Origin: Bifidobacterium breve | GTDB taxonomy: Bacteria; Actinomycetota; Acidimicrobiia; Acidimicrobiales; Acidimicrobilacustridaceae | Assembly: GCA_945860545.1 (NCBI GenBank) | Contig: CAMAQM010000012.1 | Location: 1-53,062 of the forward strand | DNA: 53,062 bases | Reading direction: 5' to 3' | Shown here: positions 27,147 through 35,074 of the stretch, piece by piece | Numbering within the stretch: position 1 is the first letter of the stretch | How the letters are laid out: every line of letters begins with the position of its first letter | Notes under the pieces: model-generated | The model's database searches: none | What the model was told of the DNA's origin: nothing | Seen by the model: the letters and a program-made list of their open reading frames with translations, nothing else | Translations under genes and position numbers: made by a program

Positions 27147-28220
27147 TCAGATCTCCGTGGCCTCGCCGGAGCGGGAACGACTGACCACGATGGAGGCCAG
27201 TGTGTTCACCGCCAGCGTCGTCAGGAACAGCACCAGGCCTGCGGCCATGAGGGCGCTGATGCCGAGGTCGTTGGACTCGGAGAACTTCAGTGCAATGAGC
27301 GCCGCAATGGAGTTCGAACCTTGCTGGAGAATGCCGATGGACGGTTCGAAGGTCACCGAGATGATGAGGGTGACCGCAATGGTTTCACCGAGGGCCCGAC
27401 CGAGACCCAACATCGAGCCGCCGATGATGCCGCCGCGACCAAACGGCAGCACCACGTCGCGGATCACGCCCCATCGCGTGCCACCGAGAGCGAGCGCCCC
27501 CTCCTTCTCGCCGGCGGGTGCCTGGGAGAAGACCTCGCGCATGACCGACGTGCAGATGGGGATCACCATCAGGGAAACGATCACCCCGGCGATGAAGGTC
27601 GAACCGGGAAAGAGTCCCTCACCGAGTTCGCCCTCGGCGGACACCCGGAAGATGGGGATGAACCCGAGGTGGTCGGCGAGCCACTTGGACAGCCCGACCA
27701 TTTGGGGCTGAAGGAAGAACAGGCCCCACAGACCGAAGATGAGACTCGGAATGGCGGCGAGCAGGTCCACCGTGCTCGTGAGGAATCGACGGATCCTCAG
27801 CGGCGCGTACTCGGTGATGAACAGTGCGGTGGTGATCGACACCGGCACTGCGAGAGCGAGTGCCACGAGCGCGATCTGGAACGTGTACGACAGCACCGCA
27901 GCGATGCCGAACGATCCGCCCTGGTCGGGGAGCCACTGCGTTTCGGTGAAGAACGAGAACCCGGCTACTCGGAAGGCGTCGATGCCCTGCACGGTGAGGA
28001 ACGTGCCGATGAGGGCCATGACGATCAAGGTGGTCGAGCCGGCCGAGGTGGCCACGGCGCGGTATACCCGGTCGCCCCTGCTTCGCTCGACCCGGATCTT
28101 GATCCGGTTGTCGCTCGGGTCCTCGGTTGTGGGTTCGGCGTCGGCGACGAGGCTCAACGGACCCTCCGGGGTGGCGACATCGTCATGAGGGGCAGACAAC
28201 ACGACCCGGGTGGACGGCAA
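27147..28220 (-). CDS. pstC: Phosphate ABC transporter permease PstC
   Basis: About 357 residues. The permease domain has six helices after a 55-residue hydrophilic N-terminus. Typical PstC segments are FFTETQWLPDQGGSFGI, IPSLIFGLWGLF and GRALGETIAVTLI. The start codon is uncertain. TTG 28220 has AAGG upstream, but a PHO-box-like repeat lies only seven bases before it, so the real start may be further inside, for example GTG 28202. First gene of the pstCABS-lipoprotein operon. Confidence 0.92.
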   Translation of the reverse strand: MPSTRVVLSAPHDDVATPEGPLSLVADAEPTTEDPSDNRIKIRVERSRGDRVYRAVATSAGSTTLIVMALIGTFLTVQGIDAFRVAGFSFFTETQWLPDQGGSFGIAAVLSYTFQIALVALALAVPVSITTALFITEYAPLRIRRFLTSTVDLLAAIPSLIFGLWGLFFLQPQMVGLSKWLADHLGFIPIFRVSAEGELGEGLFPGSTFIAGVIVSLMVIPICTSVMREVFSQAPAGEKEGALALGGTRWGVIRDVVLPFGRGGIIGGSMLGLGRALGETIAVTLIISVTFEPSIGILQQGSNSIAALIALKFSESNDLGISALMAAGLVLFLTTLAVNTLASIVVSRSRSGEATEI

Positions 28221-28226
28221 CGGACG

Positions 28227-28248
28227 CCTTGGTGAACGTCAGGCAAAC
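28227..28248 (-). promoter_or_regulatory. PHO-box-like direct repeat upstream of pstC
   Basis: Reading the minus strand, two contiguous 11-base units occur: GTTTGCCTGAC then GTTCACCAAGG. The second matches 10 of 11 positions of the Streptomyces PhoP unit (G-K-T-C-A-Y-Y-Y-R-S-S) and the first 8 of 11. The location in the divergent interval between pstC and the PstS-like gene is what phosphate-starvation control would require. No PhoP gene is in the window. Confidence 0.6.
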
Positions 28249-28302
28249 GACGGCCGAAATCATGAGGTATTCCTCCGTTTTCGGTGGCGCGCGTGGGGTC
28301 CA

Positions 28303-30309
28303 ATGTCCGATATTGCGCACGTGCAATCGCCAACCCTTCGCTCCAACACCCCGACTCGTGTCCGCATCACCTCGCTCAAAGCCGTTCTTGCAGGGTTCGG
28401 CGCGCTGCTGGTGGTTGCGGGACTCACCGTGTTCGTCGCCCCCGGTGCGGGGTCCCAGCCGCCGAGAACGCTGACGGTCACCCCGTCAACCGAGTTGGGG
28501 AACAACGTCGTTGAGGTGACGTGGACCGGGTTCCGACCGACGACAGGTTCGGGTCAGAACTCCGTGCTCGTCTACCAGTGCAAGGCCAACCCCGCATCCC
28601 TCGGCGACTGTTTCGACGCAGCGCCTTTCCCTGAGATTGCCGAGGGTTCCCGCCAGGTGGCCCGCACCGCCGAGGACGGCACCGGCCGCACCGTGTTTGA
28701 GGTTCGGCCGGCAGCCAACCTCCCCGTGCTCGCCTGCAGTCAGACCAATCCGTGTTCGATCCTGGCGTTTGAGAACGACGGCGTCCCCATCCCCGAAGGG
28801 GAACTGCATCCGACCTCGGTGGTGGCGCCCATCGCGTTCGCCCGCAGCCAAGCCGACTGCCCCAAGGTGTCGAACTTCGATGTGCGTCTCGACGGCGCCT
28901 CGTCGGCGGCACCGGCGCTGTACAAGTGGGCCGCCCAGCTTTGCACGGGCAGCAACCCGTTGGTGGTTGACGTGACCGAGACCTCGTCCACGACGGGTCG
29001 TGAGAACTTCCTTGCCGGGCTGGTTGATCTCGGGGTCACCTCCCAGGCGGCCAGCGATGAGGAGATCGCCGCCCATCCCGAGCGTGGTGAGTTCAACTAC
29101 GCGCCGCTCGATCTCACGGCGGTGACCGTGGCGTTCAACATGCGTGACCCGCTCACGGGTGCGCCAATCACCGACGTGGTGCTGTCTCCCCGGCTGGTGG
29201 CTCGTCTCGTGACCGACACCTCGGTATCGGATTTCCTGTCGGATCCCGAACTTCGCTTCCTCAACCCCACCACCCGCTTCCCGTCGGTGACGACCGCTGC
29301 ACCGGCCTTGCGGGCGGAGCGGAACGCCGCAACACGATTGGTGACGAGCTGGTTCGCTGCTGACGAGCCGACGCAGCGCTTCCTGGCCGGCAATGACCCC
29401 TTTGGGGTGGCCATCAATCCGGCCTACCAGGGCCTGTCATACCCTCGGGACCTCTTTGAAAATGTCGCCCAGAGTTCGCAGTTCCTGCCTCGTGCGGGCC
29501 AGCGGGGCGTGGCACTGCGGCTTTTCTACGGGGTTCGTCCGGCGGGAACCACCCAAGAGAACCCCGCCGAGGTCGGATTCATCGGCATCGTGGATCTGCC
29601 CACGGCGAGACGATTCGGTCTGGCCACGGCACGCATCGTCAATCCCGCCGGTCAGGCGGTGGCCCCAACCCCCGAAGCGATCCTCGCCGGTGTCGCTGCG
29701 CTCACCGAAGGCCCCGGTGGTGTGCTCACGTTTGATCCCGGGACGCGTGACGCTGCGGCCTACCCACTCGTCAAGGTTGACTACGCCATGGTTCCCCGTT
29801 CGGTGGCGCCGGCGGACAAGGCCACTGACGTTGCAGCGCTTTTGAAGTACATCGTCGGCGAGGGTCAGTCGAACGTTCCCCAGGGGTACGTACCTCTCCC
29901 CGATGATCTTCGGGCGGCGACGGTTGCGGTGGCTGATGCTCTGGTGGCCGCACCCGTGGCGGGCCCGGTGGCGGCCCCACCGTCGGGTTCGTCGTTCGTC
30001 CCGTCAGTGCCCGTTCCGAGCCGATCGGCGGTGCGCTCGTCGGGTGGTTCGTCCACTCCATCGGCGCCCGCAGGCGACGGTGACCAGCCGCCTGTGGCGG
30101 TCACTCCGGCGTCAGCGGGACCGGTGCTGCCGGCGCTCGCCACCACGAGTGATTCGGTGATGCTGCCGATCCTCTTGGGCATCAGCGGTCTTGCGCTGGT
30201 GGTCTGGGGGGTGGGGGAGATCCGTCCGGCGCTTCGCAGCGCCCGGCGCGGTGCGGGCTCAACACTGGGTTGGGTGCGCTCACAGCTCGGTTGGGGGTCG
30301 CCGTCGTGA
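28303..30309 (+). CDS. PstS-fold surface protein with C-terminal sorting-like signal
   Basis: 668 residues. A long signal sequence (hydrophobic core VLAGFGALLVVAGLTVFVA) is followed by an immunoglobulin-like domain (VVEVTWTGFRP) and a phosphate-binding-protein-like domain beginning near NFDVRLDGASSAAPALYKW. That domain also has TSSTTGRENFLAGLVDLGV and LDLTAVTVAFNM, which mirror PstS loops. A Ser/Pro-rich linker follows. The C-terminus has LATTS (30136-30150), a hydrophobic helix (LPILLGISGLALVVWG) and a basic tail, the layout of a class E sorting signal (LAXTG) with Ser for Gly. It overlaps the downstream sortase by four bases (GTGA). Probably displays phosphate- or phosphoester-binding activity at the surface. 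Confidence 0.75.
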   Translation: MSDIAHVQSPTLRSNTPTRVRITSLKAVLAGFGALLVVAGLTVFVAPGAGSQPPRTLTVTPSTELGNNVVEVTWTGFRPTTGSGQNSVLVYQCKANPASLGDCFDAAPFPEIAEGSRQVARTAEDGTGRTVFEVRPAANLPVLACSQTNPCSILAFENDGVPIPEGELHPTSVVAPIAFARSQADCPKVSNFDVRLDGASSAAPALYKWAAQLCTGSNPLVVDVTETSSTTGRENFLAGLVDLGVTSQAASDEEIAAHPERGEFNYAPLDLTAVTVAFNMRDPLTGAPITDVVLSPRLVARLVTDTSVSDFLSDPELRFLNPTTRFPSVTTAAPALRAERNAATRLVTSWFAADEPTQRFLAGNDPFGVAINPAYQGLSYPRDLFENVAQSSQFLPRAGQRGVALRLFYGVRPAGTTQENPAEVGFIGIVDLPTARRFGLATARIVNPAGQAVAPTPEAILAGVAALTEGPGGVLTFDPGTRDAAAYPLVKVDYAMVPRSVAPADKATDVAALLKYIVGEGQSNVPQGYVPLPDDLRAATVAVADALVAAPVAGPVAAPPSGSSFVPSVPVPSRSAVRSSGGSSTPSAPAGDGDQPPVAVTPASAGPVLPALATTSDSVMLPILLGISGLALVVWGVGEIRPALRSARRGAGSTLGWVRSQLGWGSPS

Positions 30310-31265
30310 CCACGATGCTCACCAGCGACTCCACCGCAGTGCCAACGACGATGGTGCGTCCCGACCCGGCGCCCTCCGAGACGTCACAGCGACCAACCGA
30401 GGAGCCCAAGGTCGCTCCAGCCGCCACTCCGTGGATGGAGCGCATTGACTGGCCGACCCTTGTGCGTCGCGGACTGCTTGGTATCGCGCTCACCGGCGTG
30501 GCGTTCGTGGTGTGGCTCGTCGTGTTTTCCGGTCTCGCCTTCGACCGATCCCAGTCAATCCTCGCCCAGCAGTTCGACACCGAACTTCGTGACGGAATCG
30601 CTCCGGTGAACCAGCCCATCGAGTCGGGCAGCCCCATTGCCGTTCTTGAAGTTCCAGCACTCGGTATGCGACAGGTGGTGGTTGAGGGCAGTACGTCCGC
30701 CCAGACCGCCACGGGCCCGGGGCATCTGCGGACCTCGGGGTTCCCCGGCCAGCCGGGGGTTTCGATCCTGTTCGGTCACCGGGCCGCCTACGGAGGCGTG
30801 TTCGGCATGCTCCCCCAGTTGGCCCGCGGTGACCTCGTCATCGTGACGACCGGTCAGGGGGAGAGCGAGTACAAGGTCACCGACGTGGCGACGTTCGCCG
30901 CCGACGACGCCGCAGCGTTCGTGTCCGACGGCGATGCGCTGAAGTTGGTGACGTCAGATCCAGGCCTGATCGCGTCGAAGCGTCTGGTCGTCACCGCTGA
31001 ACCGGTGGGTGACCTCTACGAACGTGGGGCCAGGGTGCCCCAAGCCTCCCCGTCGCCGGCCGAGCTCGGCCTCGGTGGGGACAGTGGTGCAGCCGTGGGG
31101 CTGCTCGTCTGGCTCGAGGTGGCGCTCGTCGTGTTCGCCGCTGCGTTGTGGTTGTCCCGCCGCTGGCATCGTTGGCCGGCGTGGGTGGTGTCCGCCCCAC
31201 TGCTCGTCGCGGTGGTGTGGATCCTCTTTGAGCAGTTCGCTCTGCTCCTCCCGGCAACGCTCTGA
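30306..31265 (+). CDS. Sortase family protein with catalytic Cys replaced by Ser
   Basis: 319 residues. One N-terminal membrane helix (about 50-75), a sortase domain, and two C-terminal helices. The domain contains IAVLEVPALGMRQVVVEG, the catalytic His158 in ILFGHRAAYGGVF, and Arg226 in KRLVV. At the cysteine position of the usual TLTTC motif the protein reads LKLVTSDP, with Ser217 encoded by TCA (30954-30956), nine residues before the Arg as in active sortases. Transpeptidation by a thiol is therefore not possible; it may be a serine variant, a non-catalytic binder, or inactive. The GTG start overlaps the upstream stop, with GGGGG before it. The upstream protein carries a matching degenerate signal. 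Confidence 0.82.
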   Translation: MTTMLTSDSTAVPTTMVRPDPAPSETSQRPTEEPKVAPAATPWMERIDWPTLVRRGLLGIALTGVAFVVWLVVFSGLAFDRSQSILAQQFDTELRDGIAPVNQPIESGSPIAVLEVPALGMRQVVVEGSTSAQTATGPGHLRTSGFPGQPGVSILFGHRAAYGGVFGMLPQLARGDLVIVTTGQGESEYKVTDVATFAADDAAAFVSDGDALKLVTSDPGLIASKRLVVTAEPVGDLYERGARVPQASPSPAELGLGGDSGAAVGLLVWLEVALVVFAAALWLSRRWHRWPAWVVSAPLLVAVVWILFEQFALLLPATL

Positions 31266-31280
31266 CACCGACCCCGTGTC

Positions 31281-31302
31281 GACGGGTCTCGTCGGACCCG
31301 TC
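31281..31302 (+). terminator. Short hairpin after the sortase gene
   Basis: GACGGGTC pairs with GACCCGTC around the six-base loop TCGTCG, fifteen bases after the sortase stop. There is no strong U-tract. It could end the two-gene surface protein/sortase unit and separate it from the PHO-boxed gene that follows. Confidence 0.45.
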
Positions 31303-31346
31303 ACGGGAAATCTTGCGCGCCCCCGTCGCGATCGAGGTCGCCAAGT

Positions 31347-31425
31347 GTTCACCTGCGGTTCGTCCGACGGGCACCGTTCTGCGAGGGCGTGTTCATGGAC
31401 GTGGTTCACACTCAGGTCACCGCGA
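31347..31425 (+). promoter_or_regulatory. Cluster of PHO-box-like 11-base repeats
   Basis: GTTCACCTGCG (31347-31357) matches all 11 positions of the actinobacterial PhoP unit. It is followed without gap by GTTCGTCCGAC (9 of 11) and GGGCACCGTTC (7 of 11). A second group has GTTCATGGACG (31391), then GTTCACACTCA (31404) and GGTCACCGCGA (31415) spaced exactly 11 bases apart. The repeats lie directly upstream of a secreted PstS-like gene, which strongly suggests induction by phosphate starvation. Confidence 0.65.
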
Positions 31426-31454
31426 CTGGCGCGGTTCACAACGGAGGCATCCTC

Positions 31455-32930
31455 TTGCGATTCCCACGACGACTCCTGATGGCGACAGCGGCAGCGGGTG
31501 CCGTTGCCGTTCTCGCTTCAACCGTCCCGGCTGGTGCCGTGACGATCCCCGCAGGTGACCCCAAGGTCCTCATGGCCGGCGGGTCCGACACAACGACCTT
31601 TGTGGTGCAGGCCCTTGGCGAGGCCTACCAAGCGTCTTCGTTGAACACCAACAAGGACCGGATTGTCAACGTCCCGCCGCTGCACAACATCGCCAAGCTG
31701 TCGAACGCCGCTGCTGCGGCCATCCCAGCCAACCTGTGGCTGGCCAACGCCCGCCAGGCGTGGCCGTCAGGTGCGGTGGTGCCGGGCGACGCCGACTGTC
31801 TCACCACCCGCGTCTACGGCGGTGAGGGCTCGTACGACGCCAACGGCAACAACTCTTATAGCGATTCAGGCGACCGCCGGTTCACCACCGTTGAGGTGGA
31901 CGCCGACAACAACGGCACGGCCGGTGAAGCCGCCGTGCCGGGTGAGCGGGTGCAGTTGGGTGCTGTTGCCCCCAACGGGTCGGGCTCAGGTCGGAGTTTC
32001 AGCCAGGACTTCACCAACAACCCGGTGGGTTGTGTCGACATGGTGCGCTCGTCGAGTGCACCCGGTTCGGGTGATCGCCCCGCCTACGACTCGTGGGGGT
32101 TCGCTCTCGACGCCATCGGCTGGGTGTACTTCCCCGGCAACACCCACGGCGTGACGGCACTCACTCAAGCCCAGCTCAACCAGATGTACACCTGTTCAGC
32201 CACCGACGGTTCTAAGCCGCAGATTTCGACGTGGGGCCAGTTGAGCGGAAACCTCGCCGACGTGACCCCGATCAAGGCCTACCGGGTGCAGTTGGGTTCG
32301 GGGACCGGCGACGATGTCGCCCGTTCGCTCATGGGCCTGACCGGCAACAGCCAGGTGGGTCTGAACTGCACGAATCCGACGGCGCTCTTCCCCACGGTGC
32401 AGGAGCATGATTGTCTGGCGGTAAGCGAGGTCGACAAGCCCGACGCCGTGTGCTTCTACGGCTACGGCCGGTACCGGATCCAGAGCCGGGCGCTCGAGCC
32501 CGACAAGCGCAACGGTGCCCGCTTCGGTGCCTTCGCCGTCGGGGCCAACACGCCGCTTCGCCCGAGCGGGTCGACGATCAAGGAAGGGACCGGCCGTTAC
32601 GCCGGAACCCGGATCGTGTACACCCTGATCCCCAAGGGCCCGGGGAATGGCGTCACCACCCCGATGCCGAGCTACGCCAACAGCCTGGCTTTCACCGGTG
32701 TGATCCCGGCCAACGGCGTGGACATCAACGGTGACAGCGACAAGACCGACCCCGGTGAGGTCACCGGCACCGGTTCGGCGCAGCCCGGGTTCGCCTGTGA
32801 CGGCGGCCTGAGCAAGAAGATCATCCGGACGTTTGGTCTGGTGCCCTTCGGGCTCGGCTCCACCGATCCGACGAACGCCGACTACGGCCAGTCCTATTGC
32901 CGGCGCAACGTCTACAGCCTCGGTTCCTGA
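31455..32930 (+). CDS. Secreted PstS-like phosphate-binding-superfamily protein
   Basis: 491 residues. The start is TTG 31455 with GGAGG seven bases upstream; this puts RFPRRLL and a hydrophobic core at the N-terminus as a signal peptide cleaved near VPAGAVT. The mature protein begins PKVLMAGGSDTTTFVVQALG, a PstS-type first loop. A later YRVQLGSGTGDDVARSL resembles the second anion-binding loop. There are several cysteines (likely disulfides) and an acidic, Asn/Asp-rich insertion (VEVDADNNG). It has no membrane anchor or lipobox, so it is released or held by partners. PHO-box-like repeats upstream support phosphate-starvation expression. Other anions or nucleotides remain possible ligands. 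Confidence 0.75.
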   Translation: MRFPRRLLMATAAAGAVAVLASTVPAGAVTIPAGDPKVLMAGGSDTTTFVVQALGEAYQASSLNTNKDRIVNVPPLHNIAKLSNAAAAAIPANLWLANARQAWPSGAVVPGDADCLTTRVYGGEGSYDANGNNSYSDSGDRRFTTVEVDADNNGTAGEAAVPGERVQLGAVAPNGSGSGRSFSQDFTNNPVGCVDMVRSSSAPGSGDRPAYDSWGFALDAIGWVYFPGNTHGVTALTQAQLNQMYTCSATDGSKPQISTWGQLSGNLADVTPIKAYRVQLGSGTGDDVARSLMGLTGNSQVGLNCTNPTALFPTVQEHDCLAVSEVDKPDAVCFYGYGRYRIQSRALEPDKRNGARFGAFAVGANTPLRPSGSTIKEGTGRYAGTRIVYTLIPKGPGNGVTTPMPSYANSLAFTGVIPANGVDINGDSDKTDPGEVTGTGSAQPGFACDGGLSKKIIRTFGLVPFGLGSTDPTNADYGQSYCRRNVYSLGS

Positions 32931-32939
32931 CGATGACCA

Positions 32940-32977
32940 ATCGGGGTGGCGGCGTCTCCTGGCTCCGTCACCCCGAT
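32940..32977 (+). terminator. Hairpin between the PstS-like and propeller genes
   Basis: ATCGGGGTG (32940-32948) pairs with CACCCCGAT (32969-32977) across a 20-base loop. It begins ten bases after the stop codon and about 35 bases before the next start. It may be a terminator or an attenuator limiting read-through to the SLH protein gene. There is no U-tract. Confidence 0.45.
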
Positions 32978-33012
32978 GCAACCTCTTCAACCATTCGATC
33001 GAAAGGCCCGAT

Positions 33013-34986
33013 GTGATCAGAAAGCGCCTCATCCCCATACTGGTGGTTGGCTCGCTCGCCTTGACGGTGGGCGTGGCAACCCCGGGGGTGGACGCCGCCG
33101 CCAAGGTGACGGCAGTCCGCCCAGTCAACAGCCCAGCCAACGACGCCGAGATCGTCGATTCGGTACTGAGTTCCGATGGCAACTGGCACGTGTTCTCCAG
33201 TGTCGCCACCAACCTCGGCAGCTCCACCGGATTCAGCGAGATCTACGCCCAGAACACGCAGACGGGCGCCGTCACCCTGCTGACCCAGGTCGCCGGCGGT
33301 GGTGCATCCGACGGTGACTCGACAGAACCGGCGGTGTGCGGCGACGGTTCGGTGGTGGCGTTCACCACCGAGGCGGAATTGCTCAACCCTGAAGCCGACG
33401 ACGACTTCAACGGCGAGGTGGACGTCTACGTCATCTTCCGTGACGCCGACGGCGACGACGTTTACGACGAGTTCGACCAGGCCGGCGCAGTTCGCACCGT
33501 GCGGGTCAGCGTCGGAGCTGAAAGCGTGGAGTCCGACTTCGGGGCAACGAGCCCTGCGTTGAGCGATGACTGCTCAACGGTGGCGTTCGTCGCGCTCGAA
33601 GCGTTGAGCGACGACGATCTCAACGACTTCGAGGACGTCTACGTCCGTGGTCTCGTCGGCCTGCCCGAGGACCCCTTCGATTTCGAAGCTCCCGAGCGGG
33701 TCAGCGGTGGCGCTGATCCGACCAGTGTCATCGCCGGTGGGGGTCTGCTCCCCGCCCTCAGTGGCAACGGGAATCTCGTGGTGTTCGTGTCGAACAACTC
33801 GGGTCACGTGTCGGGCGCGGACGCAGCTCGCCAGGGCGTGTTCGTTCGTGATCGCACGACCGATGTGACTGAGCACGTCAGCGTGCGGTCGACTGGTGGG
33901 GCATCCGTCGGTACGGCCGACACCTCGGCCCGCCCGGTCATCACCCCCGACGGGGCGTGTGTGGCGTTCCGGTTCCTGGGACTCGACCTCACGCCAGGTC
34001 TTGTCAATCAAGAAGGCGTGTTCGTCCGCAATCTCAGCCTCGACACCACGACGCTGGTGTCGCGCTCGATGACCGGGGCGCAGGCCACCACGGCCACCCG
34101 TCCCGCCATCTCGCCGAACTGCCGCTACGCCGGGTTCGACTCGTCGGACAGCACCCTGGTCGCCCAGGACACCAACGGCCAGCGCGACGCATTCGTGCAG
34201 GACCTCCTCACCGGAGGCGTTGACGCCATCAGCCGTGGGGCGACGAACGCTCAAGGCAACCAGCCTGTCGCCGCCGGTGGCTCTGAGGTACGGGCCCTCA
34301 CCAACGATCGGCGGGCCGTGATCATCTCGACGGCACCCAACATCGGTGGTGTCGACGGTGGCAGCGGTATTCCCGATCCGTTCATCGTGACGTGGGACAA
34401 CCTCGGGTTCCGCAGCGCAGGCTTCCCTGACGTTCCCCGGTTCAGCTACTACGAGGACGGTGTGGCGTGGCTGAAGTTCTACGACATCACCCAGGGCACC
34501 TCACCCACCACTTACTCGCCAACACAGCGGGTGACCCGCCAGCAGATGGCGCTGTTCATGTGGAAGATGATGGATTCGCCGCAGGCACCGACCTCGTGTG
34601 GATTCACTGACACCGCCCAGATCGCCTCATGGGCCCGTCAGGCCACGTGTTGGGCCAAGGCGGAAGGCATCACCACGGTGTCGACGTTCCGTCCCACCGA
34701 CGGGGTGAACCGGGCCGAGATGGCCAAGTTCCTCTTCATCCTGGGTGGCAGCAAGCCCACGAGCGAATCGTGTGGGTTCACCGACGCCGCCTCCATCCAG
34801 ACCTGGGCCCGCGAGGGTGCGTGCTGGTTGAAGCAGTACGCCATCACCCAGACCAACCCCTACAACCCCGCAGGGGCGGTGACCCGTGACCAGATGGCAG
34901 CGTTCCTCTACCGTCTCGCCGGTGCGAGCGAGGCGTGGAACACCGAGCCGCCGTCAACGGTGACGTTCGATCTCCCGGACAACTAA
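33013..34986 (+). CDS. Secreted beta-propeller protein with three SLH repeats
   Basis: 657 residues. The start is GTG 33013 with GAAAGG upstream; a signal peptide (LIPILVVGSLALTVGVATPG) follows. Residues of about 40-470 are TolB/WD40-like propeller blades: repeated phrases such as GDGSVVAFTTEAELLN, DDCSTVAFVALEAL and PNCRYAGFDSSDSTLV. The last 180 residues hold three SLH-type repeats with motifs VTRQQMALFMWKM, VNRAEMAKFLFIL and VTRDQMAAFLYRL, each preceded by a CGFTD- or FPDV-type opening. SLH repeats normally anchor proteins non-covalently to pyruvylated cell-wall polymer. An acidic EF-hand-like stretch (DADGDDVYDEFD) may bind calcium. Ligand unknown; context suggests a surface role in phosphate scavenging. 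Confidence 0.8.
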   Translation: MIRKRLIPILVVGSLALTVGVATPGVDAAAKVTAVRPVNSPANDAEIVDSVLSSDGNWHVFSSVATNLGSSTGFSEIYAQNTQTGAVTLLTQVAGGGASDGDSTEPAVCGDGSVVAFTTEAELLNPEADDDFNGEVDVYVIFRDADGDDVYDEFDQAGAVRTVRVSVGAESVESDFGATSPALSDDCSTVAFVALEALSDDDLNDFEDVYVRGLVGLPEDPFDFEAPERVSGGADPTSVIAGGGLLPALSGNGNLVVFVSNNSGHVSGADAARQGVFVRDRTTDVTEHVSVRSTGGASVGTADTSARPVITPDGACVAFRFLGLDLTPGLVNQEGVFVRNLSLDTTTLVSRSMTGAQATTATRPAISPNCRYAGFDSSDSTLVAQDTNGQRDAFVQDLLTGGVDAISRGATNAQGNQPVAAGGSEVRALTNDRRAVIISTAPNIGGVDGGSGIPDPFIVTWDNLGFRSAGFPDVPRFSYYEDGVAWLKFYDITQGTSPTTYSPTQRVTRQQMALFMWKMMDSPQAPTSCGFTDTAQIASWARQATCWAKAEGITTVSTFRPTDGVNRAEMAKFLFILGGSKPTSESCGFTDAASIQTWAREGACWLKQYAITQTNPYNPAGAVTRDQMAAFLYRLAGASEAWNTEPPSTVTFDLPDN

Positions 34987-35018
34987 CCGGGCGGATTCAG
35001 CGGCCACCGAGCCGTGAG

Positions 35019-35054
35019 ACCGTGGGTCCCTGGTCCCTGCCGGGGACCCACGGT
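35019..35054. terminator. Strong bidirectional hairpin terminator
   Basis: ACCGTGGGTCCC (35019-35030) pairs perfectly with GGGACCCACGGT (35043-35054) around a 12-base loop. It lies in the 88-base gap between the convergent SLH propeller gene and modC, so it can end transcripts from both sides. Confidence 0.75.
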
Positions 35055-35074
35055 CGCGTCCGGGTTCGTCTCGC

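Noticed and set aside
30906-31010. Frameshift or sequencing error explaining the missing sortase cysteine
   Set aside because: The frame is uninterrupted, the flanking motif and the downstream Arg are in register, and a Cys codon would need two substitutions from TCA.
31455-31550. Twin-arginine (Tat) signal in the PstS-like protein
   Set aside because: RFPRRLL contains an Arg pair but lacks the S/T-R-R-x-F-L-K context, so a Sec signal is more likely.
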